Source: Liolophura sinensis
Taxonomy: Eukaryota; Mollusca; Polyplacophora; Chitonida; Chitonidae
NCBI RefSeq assembly: GCF_032854445.1
Contig: NC_088296.1
Span: 8,034,706-8,098,705 of the forward strand
Direction of reading: 5' to 3'
DNA: 64,000 nt
Within the stretch, counting starts at the first letter, position 1, and every line of letters begins with the position of its first letter. This document shows positions 1-11,700 of the stretch, piece after piece. The notes under the pieces were generated by a model. The model made no database searches. It saw nothing but the letters and a program-made list of their open reading frames with translations, and was not told where the DNA came from. A program made the translations under genes and the position numbers.

Positions 1-486
1 CAGGAAGATTTAAGGATCCATAAGTAATGGGTCATCTTAAAGTTATATTTACTGATCGGACCATTTAATTTTTAAAAGAAAGCCCCATCGAGATGTCGCT
101 ATATTGTAGAACAAAGTATATATTTCTTCACAGACAGAGGGTATACTAAATCACAAAGCCTTACTCAACGAATACAGGTATTTGAAGTTTGTAATTCTAC
201 ACACTAAAACAAGTGTTTCGTTTTTAAACACATTTTGGTTACATGTCAGATGTTCACTATAACATACATTTTCTACACTTTCATCAGCTTACTTGACCGT
301 TGAATATATGGGCTACATTACTATGTAAACTTCTGGCATGTTTTTTTTTAATAAACACAGCTCCTTAGTTGGTAAAGATAGATTTTGTGAATAAAATACC
401 AGGACACGTTTCCAAACTGTATCACAAAGTTTAGAACGAAACATTTACTTTTACCGTGTGCACAACATAATGGCCAGGTAACTTAC

Positions 487-636
487 CATGACAATAATGC
501 ACCAAATTACTCGTCTGTGTCAAACCTCCGTATCCCTCCTTGCAAAAACATTTGTATTCACAGTCGAGGAAGTGGCAGTTCTCTTTGCAGACTGCCCCAT
601 GTCCACATATTTCGTCACATTTGTCTGCTGGACAGA
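487..636 (-). CDS. EGF-like domain exon of a gene extending outside the window (partial)
   Basis: On the minus strand a 150-bp exon is bounded by a pyrimidine-rich acceptor (ending TTCACCAG) and a good donor (GGTAAGTT). It starts and ends in phase 1, the usual symmetric phase of EGF modules. The frame has no stop and is dense in cysteine: it opens CPADKCDEICGHGAVC and ends with the EGF-type core CFCKEGYGG, followed by one more Cys near the end. This is the layout of an extracellular EGF-like repeat with disulphide pairs. No neighbouring exon of the same gene was identified, so the parent protein is unknown. It could be a multi-EGF receptor or a matrix protein. Confidence is good for the module and low for anything more. 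Confidence 0.65.
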
Positions 637-997
637 CTGGTGAAGAATAAACAATGACAACACGGTAGTCAAAGATGCTGTTCCAAACTGAAACTTTCCT
701 AAATTCACGGAATGTCCCAAGCCCATATTTTATTTCTTTGTTGAGACCATTGTTACGTTTTAATGGATGTTTCGTTAGGATGTCGGTTGCTTAGAAATGT
801 GTATGGCATTTAACAGTGTCAGCAGGTAAAATTGCAAATTAAGATATGGCCAGACCATTCGAAAATCGGGTAGTTCACAATGTAACTTTGTAGACAGAAG
901 CATGCTGAGGCATGTTGTCAGCATGCCAAAAAAAAGCTAACAACAGTACAAAACATTATAATTTACGGACTTCCATTCTCAAAGAAATAAGCTGTTA

Positions 998-1204
998 ACT
1001 CTCACAGAAAGTCTGTTGTTTGGGTGGTGCTAGAATGGCGTTAAAGCATATTATTCTGTTAAATATAACACACACACACTCTATTAATTCTATTAGGTTA
1101 AAAGAATATTCTGTGGAATGTAACACAGTTTTGTTTTATAATATTTTCTAGCATCACTCAGACAACAGAGTTTCTGTTAAAATTAATAGATTAATTTTTA
1201 ACTG
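998..1204. mobile_element. Palindromic MITE-like element, copy 1
   Basis: The two ends are inverted repeats of each other. The left arm contains ACAGAAAGTCTGTTGTTTGG and the right arm, read in reverse complement, contains ACAGAAACTCTGTTGTCTGA. The centre is AT-rich and has no coding capacity. A related copy lies at 2845-3113. Short length, long terminal inverted repeats and no ORF fit a non-autonomous DNA transposon. Exact ends and target-site duplication are not resolved. Confidence 0.6.
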
Positions 1205-1686
1205 CACAAGAAGGTTTATTTGTCCGTATTGATAATTGTCTAACGCCCCAGGTGAAAAATACAAAATATAAACACTGTGTCCCTAGGCACACATTTTCAC
1301 GCGCGACTATTTGTCGCAGGTGTTGCGATTGTTCTTAGACACCTTAACGTCTCCATAAACACCATACATACGGCATACTTGTATGAGAACAACCCACATT
1401 TTACACTTCCTCGTTTAAAGAGATAAAGCCACCAACAGGTTATCAGCACAGTGGATGTATATATTATATACACACCATGATCATAGTATCCACGTATACG
1501 GTAATACCTTATCGTTTTAAGAAAAAAAAAACCTACCTGGTGTATATCGAGGACTCCATGCATCACAAATACTGTTTACATGCTGCCAGAGGTTGTTGCA
1601 GCTTTAGTAATAAACAGTTGATAAAATCTTATTCTGTTGCTTTGGCTAGTAGCATAGTGTCGCCTGACACACTATTGTGAGTCCCA

Positions 1687-1689
<3 letters not shown>

Positions 1690-1722
<33 letters not shown>

Positions 1723-1953
1723 GCATGCCTGTATGTATGTATGTATGTATGTATGTATGTATGTATGTATGTATGTATGTATGTATGTAGGTATGTATGA
1801 AACTTTCCTAAATTCCTAATGTATGTATGTTTGTATGTATGTATGTATGTATGTATGTATGAATGCATGTATGTATGTATGATTGTATGTATGTATGTAT
1901 GTATGTATGTATGTATGTATGTATGTATGTATGTATGTATGTATGTATGTATG

Positions 1954-1984
<31 letters not shown>

Positions 1985-2086
1985 GTGAATGCATATGTGT
2001 GTATTTATGCATGTATGCATGTATGTATGTATGTATGTATGTATGTATGTATGTATGTATGTATGTATGTATGTATGTATGTATGT
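1690..2086. repeat. Compound tetranucleotide microsatellite (GTCT)n then (GTAT)n
   Basis: About 33 bp of GTCT repeats run into roughly 350 bp of GTAT repeats. The tract is broken once by a unique stretch (about 1789-1818) and again near 1981-2015. Long reading frames of alternating Tyr/Ile/His/Thr or Met/Tyr/Val/Cys on both strands are a property of the repeat, not genes. Confidence 0.95.
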
Positions 2087-2844
2087 GTCTTGCCGCCACT
2101 GAGATATCATACCGAAGACATGGGGTATTTTACTGGCTACGTGTGACCATTTGCTGACTGTCAATGTGTCCTCGCTTCTCTGGTTTTAAACCCTGTGGTG
2201 TGCTTCTTGATTTATATTGTCAGACCTGTCAACAATCACGTTACCTGTATGACTTACCTGTAACCCATACTGCTATTAAGGTAACTCCCACAGTTAGCTT
2301 CAGTCCACTATGCCTTGGGGAGACAGAACTACCCATATTTAACCAGTTTTACTTGTAACTAACGCAGGTGTTAAAATTTAACCAACATTTCAAGTCCGCA
2401 TTATACACAGGTGTGATCTTTTCGCCCGTACGTTTGCAACCGGTTTGACGGTACATACTCCGATACACTCTACACGTCTTGCCACTCGACGCAACCCCTT
2501 CTTGTTTTTGTTCTCATTTCGTTCAGAGCTGGAGGATTTCTAATCCAAATAAACCTTTTGCAATTTACACATTTCTGAGCAACACATGAACCCTTTTTTT
2601 ACCAATGGAAATAATTTTCCTCTCCCTTTTTTTTTTTTTCTCTCTACTCATTCATTTAGAACGCATGAATCTGATCACGTGAACGGTATAAGGTGAAGAG
2701 ATTGTTAAAATCATTCCCCATTTCGACACAGAAAGAGAGGTCAGGTTTAGAGTAGATCTGTCACGTATACCGCCATGTAAACTGATCGATAGTATCGCAA
2801 ATGCCTGTATAAACATCTTTATAGAGTTAAATGAGAAACTTAAC
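2087..2844. other. Non-coding stretch with a weak SINE-like trace
   Basis: No exon was recognised. The first ~120 bases (CCACTGAGATATCATACCGA and around it) resemble the interior of the element at 57090-57345. Pyrimidine-rich runs occur near 2590-2640. Nothing else is supported. Confidence 0.4.
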
Positions 2845-3113
2845 ACTCAAAAAATTATTCTGGTTAATTTGACAAACAGTCTGTTGTCTGAGTGTTGCTA
2901 AAGTGTATTATAACACAATATGCATTATAATACAATATAGTGCCATTTTCGACATAATATCCTGTTAGTCTAATAGAATACTTATGTGTAGGTAATAAAA
3001 TATGTGTTATATTTAACAGAATAATCTGCGACATTAACAGAATTTATGTTAGAAGCACTCAGATAACAGGCTTTCTGTTAAATTTAACAGATTATATTTT
3101 GAGAGTGATATCC
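2845..3113. mobile_element. Palindromic MITE-like element, copy 2
   Basis: Terminal inverted repeats of roughly 60 bp: the left end reads ACACTCAAAAAATTATTCTG and the right end, reverse-complemented, reads CACTCTCAAAATATAATCTG. Both arms continue into the shared core CTGTTRTCTGAGTGYTKCTA. The interior is AT-rich and non-coding. It is the same family as 998-1204 but has a longer outer arm, so copy 1 may be trimmed. Confidence 0.65.
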
Positions 3114-3263
3114 TAGTTACCTGCAATTTTTGATATTGATATTGTCATATGATTGTCTCGTGAGGAAAAAACTGACCTGCTCTATCACGACATTGACTTA
3201 TTTGACTCGTTTTCTAACTTCGTACAACATGATAAATGCCAATCATCTTATCCATCCTGACAT

Positions 3264-3400
3264 CCCGTGGCCTATTGGCTAGCGTGCTACCGTAGCACAA
3301 TGACCCGGGGCTTCTCACCAATGCAGTTACTGAGAGTTCCAGTCCTAATCATGCTGGTTCCCTCCTCGGCCGTACGTGGAAAGACCAGCAACCCACAATA
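3264..3400 (+). mobile_element. tRNA-derived SINE (family 1), 5' part
   Basis: A plus-strand tRNA-like head (GTGGCCTATTGGCTAGCGTG, an A-box region) is followed by a B-box-like GAGAGTTCCAGTCC. The family body follows, with GGCCGTACGTGGAAAGACC. The 3' half with the TTTTACGCCGTACTC tail is missing. This is the same family as 4605-4862 and 43675-43925, in the opposite orientation. Confidence 0.6.
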
Positions 3401-3424
3401 ATGCAGCCTCCTGGCGTTGATTTT

Positions 3425-4260
3425 CGTGAACATTTCATTAGACAGCAATCAAATATTTAAATTATTACCTATTTGTCAAAGGTAAACCTTGCAAGAAGGA
3501 TACGTAGCTCGGTATACTTGAATGCGTGTGGCGAATTACTGGCCGGAGGTTATCAAGTATTAATTTCCGGGTCTGGCGAAGAAAAAACGTAACATTTCTT
3601 TGAAATGAGACTTCACGAGGCCTTTTGTCGTAAGCTGCAATTTGTGACGCCGCCGGGTGTATTCCTCTGCTTCCCTCTAACAGTGAGAACGTTATTTCCT
3701 TTTCAATTCTCAGAGGTTTCGTGAAATTATGTAAATGCTGTAGACCGTGGAACATTAGTAATCATAAATTAAAACACATGTTTGTAACGTGCCGAGTTAC
3801 AACTTCTAACACAGAATAATTAAGTGGCTATGGGATACTCCATGTTAGAACAATCGGAGCACGAACTTGTGTCAATCATATGATCAAAAGGCAAATCAAG
3901 GGTTCGATGACGTGAGAGAAAACAGACATGTCATCGGGCTATAGAAATAACTCGCACCTGATGTAATAAAACTGACATGACGACGCTTTCGATGTACGTT
4001 ATTTTGCCTAGTTAGAACTGAGGTCGGTTGTGTAACATCATAAAAATTAAAAGTTATGCTTTTTTAAAACTTCCTGTGAATACCATATGGACGCATACAT
4101 ACATATATTTTGTACAGTATACATGTTGTCTTTCAAGCATCAGCCATCAGTCTGTTTCATTTTGTGATTCATGCTTTAAAAGATGTTTACATTTGTGGTC
4201 TATAATGCACCATTAAAACTCTCCTGGATAACATCATTCGAGTTAAAATTAGTAAATAAA
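3425..4260. other. Non-coding, no feature recognised
   Basis: Only short frames are present. None shows a domain, signal peptide or convincing splice-bounded exon. A minus-strand frame of 96 codons at 3465-3755 has no recognisable motif. Confidence 0.4.
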
Positions 4261-4261
4261 A

Positions 4262-4440
4262 GCGGAATTAGATTTATTTATTTATTTATTTATTTATTTG
4301 CCCGGTGTTTTACGTTGTACTCAGGAGTATTTCACTTATACGACGTCAGCCAGCATTATGGTGGGAGGAAAAATGATAGAGTCGGGGGAAAACTGACAAC
4401 CATTGCTGGCAGATCGTGCCAATTAAAAGCGAAGAAGATG
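4262..4440 (-). mobile_element. SINE family 1, 3' part
   Basis: A (TTTA)n tail, in the complement orientation, is followed by the family end GTTTTACGTTGTACTCAGGA and then GCCAGCATTATGGTGGGAGG. The tRNA-like head is absent, so this copy is truncated. Confidence 0.7.
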
Positions 4441-4604
4441 AGCTGGAACAAAATTAGACATCGGTGTACTCTATATATGATTTAGCATGGATGGACACAA
4501 GGGCCTTAAAATGATACCTTTATGCTGAAGCTTGACAGGTCTTGCTAAAATCAGGAATACATAATATGGCCTTCGACTTGTATTAGCCAATTTTTTTTTT
4601 GATT

Positions 4605-4862
4605 TTTTTAATTTTTTTTTTAAGCCGTTTTAAGCCGTACTCAAGAATATTTTACTTATACGACGGCGGCCAGCATTATGATGGGAGGAAACCGGGCAGA
4701 GCCCTGGGTAAACCCACGACCATCCGCAGGTTGCTGCCAGGCCTTACGGCCGGAGAGGAAGCCAGCATGAGCTGGTCTTGAATTCACAGCGACCGCATTG
4801 GTGAGAGGCTTCTGGGTCACTTTGCTGCGCTAGCGCGCTAACCGACTTAGTCACGGAGGCAC
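4605..4862 (-). mobile_element. SINE family 1, near full length
   Basis: Read on the minus strand it begins with a tRNA-like head: GCCTCCGTGACTAAGTCGGT, then GCGCGCTAGCGCAG and a B-box-like region. It continues through the conserved body and ends at GAGTACGGCTTAAAACGGCT with an A/T-rich tail. The full layout (tRNA head, body, AT tail) identifies a Pol III SINE, not a tRNA gene. Confidence 0.8.
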
Positions 4863-5476
4863 CGGCTTTAGCTAATACACTCGTATCTAGCGAGGTTTAG
4901 TGCTTTAAAAATTACACGAAAAGGAATCTCAGTTTAAGGTAAATGAAGTTTCACTAGAAGGTATGTAGCCTTTAGCCACTGTAGCTTCCTGATGACACTG
5001 GTTATGTATTTGTGGCCAAACTTTTTCAACTTTTATCATAGTTTATATCTGTTAATAACATGGCCGCAGGCTTGGTGATATAACAGACAAGAGACAAGCG
5101 TGTTCAAGTAATATCATCTGGGACTGTTGTCAATTATGGTAAAAGCAACTTTTGCGGTAAGAGTAAAGATCGTTATACCAACGGCGATAGTAATTATTTG
5201 TTTGTTTGTTTGATTGGTGTTTTACGCAGTGCTCAAGAATATTCGATAGCAATAACGTATGTTGAATAGCGACCACCATACAAAAACCGCAGGAATAATT
5301 CAATTCTGATCATTATCATCGTCAATGCCATTGATATGGTCATGATTATCATTTTTATAACACAAACACATATACCTACATGTGCTAAAGTAATAACAAC
5401 ATTAACTTTACCGCTATTACTTGGGAAAAAAGAAAAAAAATAATATTAACACCCATGCTGACAATAATACCATCTG

Positions 5477-5477
<1 letters not shown>
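4863..5477. other. Non-coding, with a small SINE family 1 scrap near 5205-5240
   Basis: GGTGTTTTACGCAGTGCTCA near 5216 is the 3' end signature of the family 1 SINE, preceded by TTTG repeats. No exon is recognised. Confidence 0.45.

Positions 5478-5551
<74 letters not shown>
5478..5551. repeat. Trinucleotide microsatellite (ACT)n/(AAT)n
   Basis: About 45 bp of ACT repeats pass directly into about 30 bp of AAT repeats. The Thr/Asn and Ser/Ile frames are repeat read-through. Confidence 0.95.
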
Positions 5552-5554
<3 letters not shown>

Positions 5555-5861
5555 TATTAATAATAATGATAATAAAACGAAGAAAGAAAAAATGTTCCGG
5601 CATGCGCTAGCAGGTTGTGTAACTATAGACTTACGCTATGGGTCAAATAAAAGACATTGTTTAGTGCCTGCTTTAGCTGATTCCAGAATTCTGTTTTCAA
5701 AGCTTTCATAGTAAACGTCACCACAGCAGACTATATAATTTATCAACTGATGGCGGGGAAGATAGGTAAATGTAGTTTTAATGCATTTTTACACCCCAGG
5801 GAGACAGATGGGAAGTTTATTTATTTATTTATTTATTTTTTTGCCCTTTTTTGGAATAGTT

Positions 5862-6060
5862 TTATTTATCTATTTTTTGGTGTTTTACGCCGTATTCAAG
5901 AGTATATCATTTATATGCCAACGGACAGTACTATGGGGGTAGACAACCAAAAATAGCCCGGTGGAAAACCGCACGATGCTTTACCGCAGACTTTACCATA
6001 CACGACTGCAGAGGAAGCCAGCATGAGGTTATTTTGATTATCCACGCCTGTATAGAGGAG
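5862..6060 (-). mobile_element. SINE family 1, degraded
   Basis: GGTGTTTTACGCCGTATTCA next to a (TTTA)n run marks the 3' end. GCAGAGGAAGCCAGCATGAG near 6010 is the body. The middle is rearranged relative to the full-length copies and no clear tRNA head remains. Confidence 0.6.
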
Positions 6061-6705
6061 AAACTTGAGTTATGGCACCCTTAGCACTCGACAATAGCGG
6101 CCACTTTTATATGTTAGAACACGACCTTAGATGCCTATCAAGAGATTGAAAACACATGTATCATGTAATAGTTTCAAATAGGCTTGAGTGAAGATTAGTT
6201 TTATGGATGTGAGAAGCCTGGGGGTATTTCTTCAAATCTAGGCGTCATTTACATGTACGTAGTTTTCTCTACATATTCTCTGCGCCTTTTGTTAGCAAAA
6301 CTTCCGGGTGAGATGAGTTATGTTTTATCACGCATACATTGTAGTTTGTAGGGATACAGTGGTGAGAAGTTACAGACGTGGTTTAAGGCGCGCTCTCTGT
6401 GTATACACACCATAGGCAAGCAAGGTAAGTTATCGTTGAAACATGCTGATATTAACAACCATTATTTAAAGCTTACCTATTTTCATCGAACTAGGTTCAG
6501 ATTAATCTCATCATTTATTTCTCTTTTCCCGAGAGGCTTCCCGCGGGGAGCAACAAACAGGACCCCATGTTTCTACGCAACCAGGACGCATGAGACAGTT
6601 GACGTTCGACTGTCACCTGTAAACCTGGGGAAGATAATGGGTCCACGTCGCTTAAAGTATAATCTTGTTCTCAATAGATGTCATTCCTCTAAATGTGTTT
6701 TCTGG
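6061..6705. other. Non-coding, no feature recognised
   Basis: Short frames only. Nothing with recognisable motifs or convincing splice sites. Confidence 0.35.
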
Positions 6706-6709
6706 TAAC

Positions 6710-7755
6710 CTTGATTTTGTATGTTATCATTCTCATGGTTTTCTGATTGTTATGATTTTTGTATATTATCATTCTCATAGTTTCCTGGTAGTTCTCAGTT
6801 TGTATGGTATTATTCTCATTTTGTCAAAATGTTATCATTTTCATGGTTCCCTGGTTGTTCTGATTTTCTATAATATCATTCTCATGGTTTCCCGGTTGTT
6901 CTGGTTTTGTATTTTATCATTCTCGTTGTTTTCTGGTTGTTCTGATTTCTATGATATCATTCTCATTGTTTCCTAGTTGTTCTGGTTTTGTATGTTATCA
7001 TTCTCATTGTTTTCTGGTTGTTCTGATTTCTATGATATCATTCTCATTGTTTCCTAGTTGTTCTGGTTTTGTATGTTATAATTCTCATTGTTTCCTGGTT
7101 GTTCTGGTTTTGTATGTTATCATTGTCATTGTTTCCTAGTTGTTCTGGTTTTGTATGTTATAATTCTCATTGTTTCCTGGTTGTTCTGGTTTTGTATGTT
7201 ATAATTCTCATTGTTTCCTGGTTGTTCTGGTTTTGTATGTTATCATTCTCAATGTTTCCTGATTGTTCTGGTTTTGTATGTTATAATTCTCATTGTTTCC
7301 TGGTTGTTCTGGTTTTGTATGTTATCATTCACATGGTTTTCTGGTAGTTCTGACTTTCTATGATATCACTCTTATGGTTTCCCGTTTGTTTTGGTTTTGT
7401 ATGTTATCATTCCCATTGTTTTCTGGTTGCTCTGGTTTTGCATGTTATCATTCTCATTGTTTTCTTGTTGGTCTGGTTTTGTATCTTACTATTTTCATTG
7501 TTTCCCGTTTGTTTTGGTTTTCTATGATATCACTCTTATAGTTTCCCGTTTGTTTTGGTTTTGTATGTTATCATTCACATTGTTTCCTGGTTGTTCTGGT
7601 TTTGTATGTTATAATTCTCATTGTTCCCTGGTTGTTTTGGTTTTGTATGTTATCATTCGCTTGGTTTTCTGGTAGTTCTGATTTTCTATGATATCATTCT
7701 CATGGTTTCTCGTTGTTCTGATTTTTTGTGTGAGCATTCCCATGGATTCCCGGAT
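6710..7755. repeat. Minisatellite, 41-bp unit, about 25 copies
   Basis: The unit contains TATGTTATMATTCTCATTGT followed by TTCCTGGTTGTTCTGGTTTT. Successive units are spaced 41 bp (for example TATGTTAT near 7069 and 7110). Because 41 is not a multiple of three, each frame cycles through the three translations, and overlapping plus-strand frames without stops result. The middle (about 6960-7350) is most homogeneous and the flanks more diverged. Confidence 0.9.
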
Positions 7756-7759
7756 GTAA

Positions 7760-8621
7760 CGTGTACTCGTCAAGATAAGAGTGGAACACTGTTAGTTTGG
7801 CGTTAAACGAAACATTCTTTCGTTGAACTTTTCATTCAGTTTATTACCGCGTGCTTTAGGCTTGTGTGGTTATTATTACTTTATTAATTTACTTGCTTTC
7901 GGGTAATTTATCAGAAATCTCATCTTGGTTCAGTCTAAGATGTTCAAGTGGGAGTTTGGGGAGAGGGAGAGAAAAACAGACAGAAAACTGCCAACAAAAA
8001 CACAAAAATAGATTAATGATTTTGGAATCTAAGCGCGCCTAAATATAGTGTAGATTTAGCTACATTTGGTGTTATGTGCATAGATTTCCTACCAGAAAAA
8101 TGCGGTTTGAGAAAAAAATAAGGGTTTTCCGAGCATAATGAAAAAGACCCTGGTATGGACGGTAAAATCAGAGCAGCGACGGCAGTGTGATAGCAATCCT
8201 CACACATATAACTGGTTAATTGCTGTCTTTGCCAATGTACATTACCGAGGATTTTATTCTCACTGCTCGTGTGTTAAAATGCTTACGTACAACTACCTCA
8301 TCGAATTAGAACACCCCTGGAACCGTGGCTTAGGCAGATTGATGATGAACATGCGTGAAAAAATGCAAAAATTTAGTGATGTTATTTCTCATATAACTAA
8401 CGCAAAGAGACGAGGCCCAGGGGGCTCCTTGTCCACCAGCGGAAAACACAAAATCATGCCTGAAGAAGTTAACGATCAACAGGTGAAGGTACACAGTTAA
8501 ATATTGGGAAGGAGCACTGAAAACATTACTTGCTATAAGATATGAGTACGCGTCTGTCAGACTAAATAAAAGTTACCATTTATAACTATCTGTTTTCACA
8601 GAATTCGTGTGATACTTGAGA
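7760..8621. other. Region upstream of the SRCR receptor start exon
   Basis: No TATA box or exon can be asserted. A plus-strand frame of 120 codons (8138-8500) has no recognised motif. Any promoter or 5' UTR exon of the receptor should lie here or within the 41-bp array, but this cannot be read from sequence alone. Confidence 0.3.
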
Positions 8622-8703
8622 ATGGCAACGACCTGTGCCATCCGTGACTGCCGGAGAGGAATAATGGCTGTAATGATAACTTGGACAGCTGCCTTCGTTA
8701 CAG
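8622..8703 (+). CDS. SRCR receptor exon 1: signal peptide
   Basis: ATG at 8622 opens a 27-codon frame with a short basic stretch (RDCRRG) followed by the hydrophobic run [13 protein letters not shown]. It ends ACAG|GTGCGT in phase 1, exactly the phase needed by the SRCR exon at 10468. A second in-frame ATG at 8664 would give a shorter signal sequence. Chosen because it is the only upstream exon found with both a secretion signal and the right phase. An untranslated or alternative first exon is possible. Confidence 0.55.
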
Positions 8704-11700
8704 GTGCGTCCGACTTTTAATCGGCATAGTTAAATTCGTTACCCAGATATAACTGTACATAAACACTTGGGGTAAAACTTTAAGTCAGGTATATTCATTA
8801 TTTATCTATCTGTGGAAAGGGACATGCCTATACCAACCACCAACAATGCTAACAAAGTATGTGAAGTGTGAAATTATAGGGCCGAATCATGCAAAGATGT
8901 GTTTTGCTTTATATGTACGTCACACGTATGTCACACGTAATATAATATTATATTACGCTCGGTTTGTTTTGCTGTATATGTAAGCCGGAGGTACGTCAAA
9001 CGTAATGTAATAATGTACACGCACTGTAACATTACCTTAAGCTCAACTAGTTTGTTTTGCTTTATATGTACGCCGGGGTACGTCAAACGTAATGTAATAA
9101 TGTACGCGTACTGTAGCATTACCTTACGCTCGACTGGTTTGTTTTGTTTTATGTGTACGTCAGGCGTAATATAATATTTCCTTGCACTCACTTGATTTGT
9201 TTTGCTTTATACATCAAAGTTACGTCACACGTAATGCAATAATGCACAAGGAATTACATTACGCTGGATTACTTTATACGTATGTCACTCTTATGTCACG
9301 GGTAATATAATATTGCATTACCCTCGGTTGGTGCTTTATATGTACGTCACCAAAAATGTTATATTACAGCACGCTCAGTTAGTTTGTTCTGCTTTATATG
9401 TACGTCACACGTATGTCACACGTAATATAATATCACAATACGCTGATTTAGTTGGTATGCTTTATATGTAGGATTACGTCACACCTGAAAATATTCCTCA
9501 CGACTGCGGCTTCCTCCACCCAGCAAAATGGCTGCCATCGTATACAAGAAAAAAATCTGAAACGTGGTCTTAAACAACCGCAACAATCAATGAATCAATC
9601 AATCAATCCGTCCCCTCAATGTCACATTATCTTGCAAATTCTATTAAGTTAATAGTTTTAGTAAGCCTGTCGGTACAAATCTCCATATTTATATATTATG
9701 TTATTAGTTGAGTTTAATGGAGTTTTACCCAATGCTTAAGGTTATATTGATTAGTAAGTGAATGTATTTTGTGAGAAAAGGTCTAAATGTGTTATTCGTG
9801 TATAAAAAACATAAACAAACACAGCAACAACCAAAAACTCTAAAAGAACGAAATCAAAATTTACCCACATCAACATGTTTACCTGAAGACAAATGTGTCA
9901 AAATTTGGTCTTGGAAAAACAAAACCTATGCATGATGACGAGGTTTTAAACTGACGTTTAGAATTGTGGAATCGATCACAGCTTCTTGCGTGCTTCAGGT
10001 AAATGTTGATTGGTGAATAAAAGATCATGTTATGAAATGTTAATAATTTATATAACTGACTGCCCTTATATTTTTAAAAAAATTCTATTAGAAAAGTAAT
10101 TCTAATAAAACTTATACATTTGTATTAGATATTTCCGCATCTTGAAGATATTTTAACATGAGGTACTTAACATTGATGATCAACGCTTACAATTAAATTC
10201 AGGATCCACTCCAGCACGACTGGACGATTTTAAACCAGAAAGGAAAATTCATTTCAGGATCTACCGCAATACGACTACCCAATGGTCAACCAGAGAAAAA
10301 ATTTAAATTCACGATCGGTTGGCCAATGGTCAAACAGAAAAGAAAATTTTCTTTAAGATGCTAGTCCTAAACGACTGGCCAAAAGAAAGTCAGAAAAGAA
10401 AACTCATCTTAGGATTTACTGCCGAAGGACTGGCCAGTGATATACCAGAAAAGAAAATTCATTTCAGGCTCTACTCCAATACGATTGGCCAGTGGTAACA
10501 GAACAGCTGAGCTCTACACAGGACGGTTAGAAGTCTTCTACAATGACACATGGGGGACAGTGTGCAATCGCGGATTTAATGATATCAGCGCCAGTGTTAT
10601 CTGCCGTTCCTTTGGTTACAGGTATTTCTTTTTCTGACATGCCTTTAGTTAGTGGCACGTAACAACACATTCTCTATACATGGATACGTTGGAAGTGCAT
10701 ATTCTTGCCGCGAAAATTTAAACAAATTAAAACGCCTTTTCTAATGTATAATGTTAAGCACCATCAGCATAGCTTCGACACACAGAACTAATTTCCTCGG
10801 GCTACGTCATAATGTTTGACAAAAGGTGCACCAATATGCAATTTGTATGCAAGAAATTATACAAATAAGAAATAAAGCCGGTAACACACTGGAGAGAAGC
10901 GGTCACCAGTTTTAAATGATGCCGGGCAGACAGTGGATATTCCAGGCATGAATTCCATATCAAGGTTCAATTTGGTAGTCCATGAATAAAGAAACAAATC
11001 TAGTAACACTGTGGATTTGCTGTCTTTCGTTATTAATTTTACACATTTGTTACAGTCTTGGATATCAGATTACAAATGCCCTCTTTGGAACCGGAGATGG
11101 ACGAATTTGGCTGGACAGCGTCATTTGTTCAGGAGTTGAGACTGATATTTCCCAGTGTTCTCGTCACCACTGGGGTGTAAATGACTGCATTCATAGACTG
11201 GATATCGCACTTGTCTGCTTGAAGCCGCAGACCAACGTCTCTGGTAGGGCGTGGTCATATGTAATCAAATAACCACAAATACTAGTGAGCAGATAAGTAA
11301 TGTAGTAATAAAGTGGTGTGGTGTCCAAAACCTCTAAACCGTCGGGCGATAACTTTATTTGCAAAAATCGCTCAAACAATGGTTTCAGTGGAGCTGATCT
11401 GTACTTACACAATGGATTTTGATCATACTATTCAAAATTTGCTCGATTCACTGCAGCTTTCAGTCAGGAAGTTTGTCAGGTGCCTACTGAAGGATGGTTT
11501 ATTGACATCGAAGAGGTTGGTTTACACCAGGAGTAAATTTGGCCGCCACAGTACATCTGAAAAAATTTGTAAACACAGCAGTAAACACCAAGTAAAAAAA
11601 CGAAAAAAAAAATAATAATAATATCGGCAAACACCCGTCACGGAGGTTGTGATGCACAGAATACTGGCAGATTTAACTTTCACCGGAAAGTCATGTGCGA

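Noticed and set aside
1629-2164. Frames rich in Tyr-Ile-His-Thr or Met-Tyr-Val-Cys
   Set aside because: Translations of the GTAT microsatellite. The same applies to the CATA tract at 36838-37000.
4800-4862. tRNA gene candidate (A and B boxes)
   Set aside because: The tRNA-like part is the head of a SINE, continuous with the family body; not an independent tRNA. The same applies to 43860-43925, 36750-36825 and 60651-60735.
8138-8500. 120-codon plus-strand frame just upstream of the receptor
   Set aside because: No recognised motif, no signal peptide, and no in-phase donor linking it to the receptor exons.
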